Assembly: GCA_910577885.1 (NCBI GenBank)
Contig: CAJTNK010000029.1
Location: 1 to 20,515 of the forward strand
DNA from: an uncultured Rikenella sp.
GTDB taxonomy: Bacteria; Bacteroidota; Bacteroidia; Bacteroidales; Rikenellaceae
Reading direction: 5' to 3'
Length of the DNA: 20,515 nucleotides
Made by a program: the position numbers and the translations under genes. Positions 7,913 to 15,046 of this stretch are shown piece after piece (positions within the stretch are counted from its first letter, which is position 1; each line of letters opens with the position of its first letter). The notes beneath the pieces were generated by a model that made no database searches, was not told where the DNA came from, and saw nothing but the letters and a program-made list of their open reading frames with translations.

Positions 7913-7977
7913 CGGGAAGTTGGGTTTCGGGTGGTCGAAGCGGAACGGTTTTTTCCGAGAAATCTGTGCTCCGAACG

Positions 7978-8007
7978 CTTGTTTTTACAAGGATTTTACT
8001 ACTTTTG
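7978..8007 (+). promoter_or_regulatory. Promoter of the Hc1 gene
   Basis: CTTG (7978-7981), an 18-bp spacer, and TACTTTTG (8000-8007), a perfect TAnnTTTG -7 element. The predicted start near 8014 leaves a leader of about 20 nt before the ATG at 8036. Confidence 0.65.
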
Positions 8008-8035
8008 GGCCTTGAAAACTTAATCAAAAACAATC

Positions 8036-8212
8036 ATGCAAGAATTACTCAAAAAAATCGAAGCTGAAATCGCGAATTTCCAGGAAAACGCAGCTCTCCA
8101 GAGCGAAAAAGGCAACAAAGCTGCCGGGACGCGGGCTCGTAAGGCGACCTTGGAACTCACCAAACTGATGAAAGAGTTCCGTCAGGTATCGCTCGAAGCG
8201 TCTAAGAAGTAG
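8036..8212 (+). CDS. Histone H1-like protein Hc1 (Bacteroidetes type)
   Basis: A 58-residue, Lys/Glu-rich helical protein starting MQELLKKIEAEI, with core EKGNKAAGTRARKATLEL and ending FRQVSLEASKK. This is the pattern of the small Hc1-family (PF07432) proteins conserved across Bacteroidetes and likened to histone H1. The expected role is nucleoid DNA binding, by family; nothing else is shown here. It has its own promoter and terminator, so it is monocistronic, and it is too short to be noticed by simple length filters. Identification by pattern is strong. Confidence 0.88.
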   Translation: MQELLKKIEAEIANFQENAALQSEKGNKAAGTRARKATLELTKLMKEFRQVSLEASKK

Positions 8213-8238
8213 GCTCGATTTGCGACGCATACAGAGTG

Positions 8239-8290
8239 GCGTGCCGTCCGTCCGGTTTTTGACCGGCCTGGCGGCACGTCTTGTTTTTGT
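8239..8290 (+). terminator. Terminator of the Hc1 gene
   Basis: Outer stem GCGTGCCG (8239-8246) with CGGCACGT (8272-8279), inner stem CCGGT/ACCGG around 8252-8266, then TTGTTTTTG. It lies 26 bp after the Hc1 stop. Confidence 0.75.
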
Positions 8291-8357
8291 GTGGTGGCGG
8301 TTGGATAGCTTTTGGGCTGGAGGTGTTTTTCTCGTCCGGAGGCCCCAGCGATACGAA

Positions 8358-8428
8358 GTTTACCTACGGTTTTCTCCTCGCCGCTCAGCAAAGCGTGCGA
8401 GCCCGCTTTGCTCTCGCTGGCAGCGTCG
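8358..8428. repeat. Second copy of repeat module M2
   Basis: A 71-bp segment nearly identical to 106-176 (shared ends GTTTACC and CAGCGTCG, with only scattered substitutions), without the rest of the element. It is preceded by TTTTTCTCGTCCGGAGGCC, which resembles the repeat at 20361 and 20452, so two repeat families touch here. Confidence 0.7.
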
Positions 8429-8549
8429 ATTCGCTCGTCCCGCCGGGGTCACCCGGCCGCCGCCCGCGCGGTCCATGCCTGTTTGGCGGAGCCGGGTGGC
8501 GGCGGAATCGTTTTTCGGGTCAGCCGCACGGCGGTAGTTGTCGAAGCAA

Positions 8550-9170
8550 GCTCCAGTTTTCGAGTGCCGAGCGGCACCGGAGCCAGCCGGTGGGGGGCGG
8601 CTGGCCCGCGCGATCTACGATCGCAGTTTGTTGCGACTCAAAGGTTTTTCGACCGCTGCCAGCGGAGTTTTGCGGAGAAAAGCCCAGTTTTCGCGTGCCG
8701 AGCAGTTTTTCGGGCTGGACGCCCGGGAGGGGGCGTTTGAGGTAGAGGCGGGCAGCAAAAGACGCTGTGCGTTTCTCCCGAGGGGGAGGCGACGGGCCGC
8801 TCGTCTCTTCGAGACGGCTGTACGGAAAAAGGCGTACGGACAATGGCCGTGGGGCAGAGTAGTTTCTTGGTCGACCCAGTTGAACAATTGCGACCCTATG
8901 GGTCGCGCGAGCCTCCGCCACCCTGGGCGGGGCTCGGTGCCGCTCGGCACTCGAAGGTTGGGCTTTTCTTTGCAAAGTCCCGCTGGCGGCGGCCCGCTGG
9001 AGTTTTCGGGTACCGAGCGGCACCGGCCTTTCGCCAGGGGTGGCGACGGGCCGAATAAGGTCATACAAATTCTGTCAGTCGTTTTCAATCGGTCGGTAAG
9101 CAGAACAACCACACTCCTACGGAGTGCGCGAGCCTCTGCCACCCCGGGCGGTACTAGGTGTCGCTCGGCC
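8550..9170. repeat. GC-rich intergenic repeat mosaic with inverted copies
   Basis: No plausible protein is read here, although open frames exist on both strands because of the high GC content. A 19-mer at 8561-8579 is the exact reverse complement of 8935-8953, with core TGCC-GAGC-GGCA. The segment 8645-8710 is an inverted near-copy of 8940-9000 (shared TGGGCTTTTCT..GCAAA and CCGCTGGC). Two parallel units, 8890-8930 and 9112-9150, each start with a short hairpin and continue GCGCGAGCCTCNGCCACCC. This looks like repeat insertion upon repeat insertion. Confidence 0.6.
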
Positions 9171-9425
9171 CCGGGCTACCGCGCTTATCAGTACGGTACG
9201 TTGTATAACGTCGGCACCACCGGGCTCAATTGGTCGTCGACGGTGTCCGGCTTCAATGTCTGTCGCTTGCATTTCAACGGCGGCGGGATCTACCCGCAGC
9301 GCAGCGATCACCGTGGGTACGGTCTTCCGTTGCGTTGCCTCCAGGAACAGGAAAAGGAGGAAGAGAGACGGTGCCGAAGATCGGGAGCTTTCTCCAGAAA
9401 AACCTATCTTTGTCGAAGCTACTAA
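9171..9425 (+). pseudogene. Orphan C-terminal FISUMP/C-type-lectin-like fragment, VR-like
   Basis: Sixty codons at 9171-9350 read as the end of a FISUMP (Fib_succ_major) domain: GYR, GTL, VGT, WSST, then ending GLPLRCLQ. These are the invariant landmarks, with variable residues between them. The frame is open upstream to 8538, but that part translates repeat DNA and has no family features; downstream it runs 25 charged residues to a stop at 9425. No signal peptide or N-terminal domain exists, so this is a fragment or remnant. In Bacteroidales such C-termini are common targets of diversity-generating retroelements, and the pattern of variable codons fits that. No reverse transcriptase or template repeat is in the window. 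Confidence 0.6.
9405..9412 (+). promoter_or_regulatory. Candidate -7 element for the GH3 gene
   Basis: TATCTTTG is a perfect TAnnTTTG match, 41 bp upstream of the GH3 ATG, predicting a leader of about 34 nt. No TTTG -33 box is seen at 19-20 bp distance. Confidence 0.5.
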
Positions 9426-9452
9426 CATCCGAATCAAACTCTGAAACTATTC

Positions 9453-12329
9453 ATGACACGACAAACGATTGCGCTTGCAACCGTGCTGGTTTTCGGTTGC
9501 CGGGCGACGGAACTTGCGGCACAGGGGTTCGACCGGACCGGAAAGCCGGTGGTCCGAGCCGAATATCGGCTGAAAGGGGGGATCTATCACGCGGGGTGGA
9601 TCGATTTTAACAAGAACGGCCGCAAGGATATCTATGAAGACCCGACGCAACCTGTTGAGCGGCGTATCGAGGACCTGCTCCGGCAGATGAACCTCGACGA
9701 GAAGACCGCTCAGATGGCTACGTTGTATGGTTACGGGCGGGTGCTGACCGACGATCTTCCGATGCCGGAGTGGAAGACCGAACGCATTTGGCGGGACGGG
9801 ATCGGGGCCATCGACGAACACCTGAACGGTTATCCGCGGGGGAAGCGGAACCGTGAGAATCCGTATGTGTGGCCGGCGTCGCGCCATGCGTGGGCGATTA
9901 ACGAGGTGCAGCGGTTTTTCGTCGAGGAGACCCGGCTCGGGATCCCCGTCGACTTCACGAACGAGGGGTTGCGCGGGGTGGAGAGCTTCCGGGCCACCAA
10001 CTTTCCGACCCAGCTCGGGGTCGGACATACCTGGAACCGGGAGCTCGTCTACCGGATGGGCGAGATCGAGGGGCGCGAGGCACGGGCGTTGGGGTATACG
10101 AATGTCTATGCGCCGATTTTGGACGTCGGACGCGATCAACGCTGGGGAAGGTATGAGGAGGTCTACGGCGAGTCGCCTTATCTGGTGGCCGAACTCGGGA
10201 TTCAGATGGTCCGCGGGATCCAGTCGCAGGGAGTGGCTGCGACGGCCAAGCATTTTGTCGGCTACAGCAACGGGAAGGGGGCTCGGGAGGGGATGGCGCG
10301 GAATAATCCGCAGATGTCGTTGCGGGAGATGGAACAGGTGCATGTCTATCCGTTCGGGCGGGTGATTCGCGAGGCCGGGTTGCTGGGGGTGATGAGCTCT
10401 TACAACGACTTCGACGGCGAACCGGTCCAGGGGAGTTACCACTGGCTGACCGAGGTCCTCCGGGGGAGATATGGCTTTCGAGGCTACGTGGTGTCGGATA
10501 GTGATGCGGTGGAATACCTTTACAGCAAGCATTTTACGGCGGCCGATATGAAAGAGGCCGTGCGGCAGGCGGTCGAGGCGGGGTTGAACGTGCGGTGTAC
10601 CTTCCGGTCGCCCGACTCGTTCATTGTGCCGCTGCGCGAACTGGTGCAGGAGGGGGCTTTGAGCGAGGAGGTGGTCGACGACCGGGTGCGGGATATCCTG
10701 CGGGTGAAATTCCTGTGCGGGTTGTTCGACAACCCGTACAAGAACGACCTCCGGGGGGCGGATGCCGAGGTGTGCAGCGACGGGAACGAGGCGGTGGCCC
10801 GGCAGATTTCGCTGGAATCCATCGTGCTGCTCAAGAACGAGGCCGGGACGCTGCCGCTCTGCCGGGACAGTGTGCGGCGCATTGCGGTGATCGGGCCGAA
10901 CGCCCGGGCTACGGACTTCGTGACGGCGCGCTACGGGCCCAACGAGGTGGAGCCGGTGAGTGTGTTGGATGGCATTCGTGCGTCCGTTCCGCAGGGCGTC
11001 GAGGTGGTGTATGCCAAGGGGTGCGAGCTGGTGGACGACAACTGGCCGGACTCGGAGCTGATGGACTACCCGCTGACTCAACGGGAAAAGGATAGTATGG
11101 CTGCGGCTTATGCGGTAGCGCGGGAGGCCGATGCGGTGGTGTTGGTGCTGGGGGGCGGGACCCGGACTTGCGGCGAAAACAAATCGCGGTCGAGCCTCGA
11201 CCTGCCGGGGAGGCAACAACAGCTGCTAGAGGCGATTACACCGCTCAAGGAGCTGGGGAAACGGGTGGTGCTGGTGCTGATTAACGGGCGGCCGCTGTCG
11301 ATCAACTGGGCCGATCGGCATGTGCCGGCGATCGTCGAGGCATGGTATCCGGGACGGCAGGGCGGCACGGCGGTGGCCGAGGTGCTGTTCGGCGACTACA
11401 ATCCGGGGGGTAAGCTGACGGTGACTTTTCCGCGGAGCGTGGGGCAGATTCCGTTCAACTTCCCGACGTTGCCGTCGGCCCAGAGCGACTCGTGGGGGGC
11501 CAACGGGCCCCGGAGCCACCGGGCGAGGGTCAACGGAGCGTTGTATCCGTTCGGCTTCGGGCTGAGTTATACGACCTTCGAGTACGGCGACTTGCAACTC
11601 TCGGACACGGTCGTTACGCCGTACCAGGGGCTGACGGTCTCGTGCACGGTGACCAACACGGGCGACCGGGCGGGGGACGAGGTGGTGCAGCTCTACCTGC
11701 ACGACAAAATCGCGTCGGTGATGGCTTATGAGAAGGTTTTGCGCGGATTCGAGCGTGTGCATCTCGCGCCGGGCGAGAGCCGGCGGGTCGAGTTCAAATT
11801 GTACCCGCGTGATTTGGAGATCCTCGACAAACGCTATGAATGGACGGTCGAACCGGGCGACTTCACGGTCATGATCGGGGCTTCTTCCGAAGATATTAAA
11901 CTGCGGCGCGACTTTGCGGTGGTCGAGGCGGGGCGGCTGCTCGAAATGCGCAGCTCGGAACGCTCCGGGGCACTCGCTGCGCGGGTGTCGGCCAGCGTGG
12001 CCGACGACCGGGCGGTCTGTACGGTGGACGGAAACCCGAACACGGTGTGGGAGGGGACCAAAAACCAATACATCACCTACGAGCTGCGGAGCGGGGCCAA
12101 ACCGTCGGAGATCGGCATCGCGTGGGACGAGGGCGAGCCGGTGGAGTTCGAGATTCAGCTTTCGAGCGGCGGCGGGTTGTTCATTCCGGTGTGGCGGGGG
12201 CGGAGCCGGTTGAACAACGGCACGATGGAGCGCTACACGTTCGACGAGGCTACTTCCAGCGACCTGCGCATCCTTATCCTGAGCTCCCGTGGGCGCATCA
12301 AAGAGGTGCAGCTGGACGAACTGCAATAA
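9453..12329 (+). CDS. GH3 family glycoside hydrolase (beta-glucosidase/beta-xylosidase type), secreted
   Basis: 958 residues. The N-terminal signal contains VFGC (Cys16, a weak lipobox) and LAAQG, so either a lipoprotein or signal peptidase I cleavage is possible. A DFNKNGRKDIYEDP motif (51-64) precedes the GH3 TIM-barrel (about 75-400), with AKHF (Lys266-His267) and VVSDS carrying the expected nucleophile Asp349. The GH3 C-terminal alpha/beta sandwich (about 450-690) and the fibronectin-III-like domain (LYPFGFGLSYTTF, then GDEVVQLYLHD) follow. After about residue 825 there is an extra 130-residue beta-rich domain with DGNPNTVWEG, like discoidin/F5-8C carbohydrate-binding modules. It removes beta-linked sugars from oligosaccharide ends; substrate cannot be told. 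No SusC/D genes are adjacent. Confidence 0.9.
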   Translation: MTRQTIALATVLVFGCRATELAAQGFDRTGKPVVRAEYRLKGGIYHAGWIDFNKNGRKDIYEDPTQPVERRIEDLLRQMNLDEKTAQMATLYGYGRVLTDDLPMPEWKTERIWRDGIGAIDEHLNGYPRGKRNRENPYVWPASRHAWAINEVQRFFVEETRLGIPVDFTNEGLRGVESFRATNFPTQLGVGHTWNRELVYRMGEIEGREARALGYTNVYAPILDVGRDQRWGRYEEVYGESPYLVAELGIQMVRGIQSQGVAATAKHFVGYSNGKGAREGMARNNPQMSLREMEQVHVYPFGRVIREAGLLGVMSSYNDFDGEPVQGSYHWLTEVLRGRYGFRGYVVSDSDAVEYLYSKHFTAADMKEAVRQAVEAGLNVRCTFRSPDSFIVPLRELVQEGALSEEVVDDRVRDILRVKFLCGLFDNPYKNDLRGADAEVCSDGNEAVARQISLESIVLLKNEAGTLPLCRDSVRRIAVIGPNARATDFVTARYGPNEVEPVSVLDGIRASVPQGVEVVYAKGCELVDDNWPDSELMDYPLTQREKDSMAAAYAVAREADAVVLVLGGGTRTCGENKSRSSLDLPGRQQQLLEAITPLKELGKRVVLVLINGRPLSINWADRHVPAIVEAWYPGRQGGTAVAEVLFGDYNPGGKLTVTFPRSVGQIPFNFPTLPSAQSDSWGANGPRSHRARVNGALYPFGFGLSYTTFEYGDLQLSDTVVTPYQGLTVSCTVTNTGDRAGDEVVQLYLHDKIASVMAYEKVLRGFERVHLAPGESRRVEFKLYPRDLEILDKRYEWTVEPGDFTVMIGASSEDIKLRRDFAVVEAGRLLEMRSSERSGALAARVSASVADDRAVCTVDGNPNTVWEGTKNQYITYELRSGAKPSEIGIAWDEGEPVEFEIQLSSGGGLFIPVWRGRSRLNNGTMERYTFDEATSSDLRILILSSRGRIKEVQLDELQ

Positions 12330-12737
12330 TAGATTAACTGTACTGTTATTTGTATACTCTGCTTTAGCTACTGGAGGGTACTGTACTTTCTGTGAACAGA
12401 AAGTACCAAAGAAACTTTAGAGCGCATCCCTTTGGGATGCTTTGGCCGTGTCAGCCCGGTGTTTGGGTGGGGATTCTTTTTGGGCGCGCTTAGGCTGCGA
12501 AAACCTTAGTGCGCGCCTAAAAGAACCCCACCCATAAACCTAAGGATTGCGGAGCCTAAGGCATAGCGTATGCTATCTCAAAAGTTTTTGGTGCCGCTTT
12601 TTTCAACCGAGCAGCGTTCCGAGAGCAGAGACCGCTTGCGGGCTTTGCCGAGGTAGCGCGAGGAAACCGTAGGTAAAAAGCGGCAGTTCCAGCTCGTAGC
12701 CAAATACAAGTGTATAAATAACAGTGCGGTTAAGTAT
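12330..12737. repeat. Structured non-coding repeat, copy I
   Basis: The whole 408-bp space between the GH3 gene and pyk holds no gene and is mostly repeat. From 12373: hairpin ACTTTCTGT-GA-ACAGAAAGT; CTTTAGAGC; hairpin GCATCCC-TTT-GGGATGC (12423-12439); TTTGGCCGTGTCAGCCCGG; then a long imperfect stem of TGGGTGGGG-TTCTTTT-GGGCGCG against CGCGCC-AAAAGAA-CCCCACCCA; then GGATTGCGGAGCC and TAGCGTATGCTAT. From 12591 an arm pair TGCCGCTTTTT/AAAAAGCGGCA encloses module M2 in reverse orientation (about 12606-12682). Positions 12373-12418 are the exact reverse complement of 14434-14479. Confidence 0.85.
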
Positions 12738-14171
12738 TTATTCCGTCATTGCCCGGTTGAGCAGGTGGATCACCCGGCTGATCTCCATGAACGACGCCCC
12801 TTTGGCCGCCCCGAACGATCCGCCGACCACCACCACCAGGTCGTCGTTGGCAATCTTTCCGGCCCGCTCCAGAATCTGGAGCATCTGGTAGCTGAATCGG
12901 TCGTGAGCAATGGCCGGTTCGGCATACTCGGCGTGCACGCCGTACGACAAGGCCAACTCCCGCATCACATGTTTGCGGTAGCAGAGGGCGTAGACCGGTT
13001 TTTCGCCCCGGAACGCCGCCAGATACCGCCCCGTCCGCCCGGAGAGGGTGTCGATCAGCACCGCCTTGACCGGCAGGTTCGTACAAGCCCGTACGGCCGA
13101 CCGTGCCAGCTGAGCCGTGATCTCGTTGTTGATCCGCACCATGTTGACGTCGATGATCGGCTCCACCTCGCGCTCGATGGCCAGCGCGATCTTGGTCATC
13201 GCCTGCACCGCCTCGACCGGATACCGCCCGTTGGCCGTCTCGCCGCTGAGCATGATGGCGTCCACCCGCTGGAAAATGGCGTTCGCCACGTCGCTCACCT
13301 CAGCCCGCGTCGGCCGCGGGTTGTTGATCATCGAGTGCAGCATTTGGGTGGCGATAATGACCGGTTTTTTGCTCTCGATACACTTCTGTACCAAATTCTT
13401 CTGTACGATCGGAATCTGTTCGGCGTTCAGCTCCACCCCCAGGTCCCCCCGCGCCACCATCACGGCATACGTGTGGTCCAGAATCTCGTCGATGTTGTCG
13501 ACCCCCTCCTGATTCTCGATCTTCGAGATGATTTTGATTGTGCTGTGCTCGGCGTCCAGAATCTTCTGGATCTCCAGCAGGTCGCCTTTGTGCCGCACGA
13601 ACGAGTGGGCGATGAAGTCGAGGTTCATCCGCACGGCCCAGTGGATATACTCCGTGTCGCGTTCTGTGAGGGCGGGCAGGTGCAGGTGTACGGCCGGAAT
13701 GTTGACGCTCTTATGGCCTTTGATGATCCCGCTGTTCTTGACGCGGGCGATCAGTGCACCGTCGCTCTTCTGCTCGACCTCCAGGGCGATATCCCCGTCG
13801 TCGATCAGCACGGCCACGCCGGTCGGCACTTCGTCGAAGATATCCCGGTCGTTCAGGTAAATACACTCTCGGGTCGACAGCTGTTCGTTGTCGTCCGTTC
13901 CGCGCAAGGTCAGCAGGTCGCCCTCCTCGACCGGAATCCCGGAATCCTCCATCCGCGTGGTCCGAATCTCGGGACCCTTCGTGTCCACCAATATGGCGAT
14001 CTTCTCCGACACGGCCCGCGTATTCTCCACAATCGCCGTCGCCCCCTCGAACGAGGTATGTGCCGAGTTGATCCGTACGACGTTCATCCCGGCCTCGTAC
14101 AACGACCGAATAAAATCTACTTCGCAATGACGATCCGATATCGTCGCTACTATTTTTGTCTTCTTCTCCAT
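12738..14171 (-). CDS. pyk: Pyruvate kinase
   Basis: 477-residue cytoplasmic glycolytic enzyme making pyruvate and ATP from phosphoenolpyruvate and ADP. Motifs: KTKIVATI at 4-11, VVRINSAH with the nucleotide/PEP-binding Arg33 (the usual NFSHG is NSAHT here), LVDTKGPEIRTT (61-72), the ISKIENQEG strand with the catalytic Lys, MVARGDLGVEL, and PTRAEVSDVANAI with MLSGETANGRYP. The C-terminal domain is present, so the gene is full length. Start ATG at 14171 gives the standard N-terminus. It lies downstream of aroQ on the same strand but is separated from it by 344 bp of repeat DNA (copy II), and copy I follows it. No clear -7 element was found in the 55 bp upstream of the start. Confidence 0.95.
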   Translation of the reverse strand: MEKKTKIVATISDRHCEVDFIRSLYEAGMNVVRINSAHTSFEGATAIVENTRAVSEKIAILVDTKGPEIRTTRMEDSGIPVEEGDLLTLRGTDDNEQLSTRECIYLNDRDIFDEVPTGVAVLIDDGDIALEVEQKSDGALIARVKNSGIIKGHKSVNIPAVHLHLPALTERDTEYIHWAVRMNLDFIAHSFVRHKGDLLEIQKILDAEHSTIKIISKIENQEGVDNIDEILDHTYAVMVARGDLGVELNAEQIPIVQKNLVQKCIESKKPVIIATQMLHSMINNPRPTRAEVSDVANAIFQRVDAIMLSGETANGRYPVEAVQAMTKIALAIEREVEPIIDVNMVRINNEITAQLARSAVRACTNLPVKAVLIDTLSGRTGRYLAAFRGEKPVYALCYRKHVMRELALSYGVHAEYAEPAIAHDRFSYQMLQILERAGKIANDDLVVVVGGSFGAAKGASFMEISRVIHLLNRAMTE

Positions 14172-14224
14172 GCTCTATTTTCAATTTGTAATACGTTCTC
14201 TTTGTTGCAACCGTGTTTGGTGAA

Positions 14225-14485
14225 CGAGCAGGAACTGTTCTCTTTGTGAACAAAGAGAACCAGAAAAACTTTAGAGCGCATCCCGCTGGGATGCTTTGGC
14301 CGTGTCAGCCCGGTCTTTGGGTGGGGATTCTTTTTGGGCGCGTCTGAGTTTTAGCTTGCATTAAGCGCGCCTAAAAGAACCCCACCCACAACCCTGAGGA
14401 CTGCGGAGCCTAAGGCGTAGCGTATGCTATCTGAAAGTTTCTTTGGTACTTTCTGTTCACAGAAAGTACAGTACCCTCCCGTCGC
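14225..14485. repeat. Structured non-coding repeat, copy II
   Basis: Same orientation and order as copy I: hairpin TCTCTTTGT-GA-ACAAAGAGA (about 14239-14258), CTTTAGAGC, hairpin GCATCCC-GCT-GGGATGC, GGCCGTGTCAGCCCGG, the long stem TGGGTGGGG...CCCCACCCA with a different internal loop, CTGCGGAGCC and TAGCGTATGCTAT. It then ends at 14434-14479 in a 46-bp terminal segment that is the perfect reverse complement of the start of copy I. It closes with CCCTCCCGTCGC, the motif that opens the tandem units at 211 and 286. This looks like a complete unit of about 250 bp with inverted ends and no ORF. Confidence 0.85.
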
Positions 14486-14515
14486 CAATGACCGGTTCCA
14501 AGAAGCAGAGAACGG

Positions 14516-14944
14516 TTATAAAAAGCTGATGAGGGCGAGTCGGTAGGAGTTGAGTCCGAAACCGAGGATCGACCCGGCACAGCGGGGTGCGATGAGTGAG
14601 GTGTGTCTGAACTCTTCGCGTGCCATGATGTTCGAGATGTGTACCTCTACGGTTCGGAGTCCGCAGGCCGCGACCGCTCCGATGGCGTCGGCCAGTGCGA
14701 CGGAGGTGTGGGTGTAGCCTCCGGCGTTGAGCACCACGCCGTCGTACCGGTTTCGGGCGTCGTGGAGCGCGTCGATGAGCGCCCCTTCGGAGTTGGACTG
14801 GAAGTAGTCCAGTGTGGCCCGTCCGTCGAACTCGGTTTTGAGCTCCTGGAGGTACTCCTCGAAACTCTGCGTGCCGTAGATCTCGCGTTCGCGTACCCCC
14901 AGCAGGTTGAGGTTCGGCCCGTTGAGGATCAGCAATTTTTTCAT
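14516..14944 (-). CDS. aroQ: 3-dehydroquinate dehydratase, type II
   Basis: Third step of the shikimate pathway, 3-dehydroquinate to 3-dehydroshikimate. The 142-residue product has the normal length. Motifs: LILNGPNLNLLGVRE (5-19) with the substrate-binding Asn, IYGTQ with the catalytic Tyr23, YFQSNSEG (47-54), NAGGYTHTSVAL with Asn73 and His79, VEVHISN with His102, and Arg113. The ATG at 14944 is chosen because the protein then begins MKKLLILNG as in the family; the longer open frame upstream translates the xerD region antisense. Divergent from xerD across 102 bp. Confidence 0.95.
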   Translation of the reverse strand: MKKLLILNGPNLNLLGVREREIYGTQSFEEYLQELKTEFDGRATLDYFQSNSEGALIDALHDARNRYDGVVLNAGGYTHTSVALADAIGAVAACGLRTVEVHISNIMAREEFRHTSLIAPRCAGSILGFGLNSYRLALISFL

Positions 14945-14963
14945 GATTTCTTCGATTGAAGTC

Positions 14964-14971
14964 CAAAAATA
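14964..14971 (-). promoter_or_regulatory. Candidate -7 element for aroQ
   Basis: On the minus strand this reads TATTTTTG, a perfect TAnnTTTG match, 19 bp before the aroQ start codon; the leader would be very short. A weaker plus-strand TAATTTCG at 14985-14992 could serve xerD. Neither has a clear -33 box. Confidence 0.4.
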
Positions 14972-15046
14972 GTGCAAATTTGGGTAATTTCGCCCTCGCC
15001 GGTCGTTATTTTTGGGGATCGATCGGCGGTTTGTCGACACGAAAAG

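Noticed and set aside
7704..8033. Minus-strand open frame across the tRNA-Leu
   Set aside because: It reads through the tRNA gene in antisense, a well-known source of false proteins, and shows no domain.
8281..9068. Overlapping open frames on both strands in the gene-free block
   Set aside because: They translate GC-rich repeat DNA into Arg/Gly/Pro/Ser-rich sequence, change frame with each repeat unit, and have no signal peptide, domain or ribosome-binding site. Only the last 60 codons of the frame ending at 9425 are recognisable.
12373..12590. CRISPR array or insertion sequence at the repeats
   Set aside because: There are no regularly spaced short repeats with unique spacers, and no transposase frame inside either copy.
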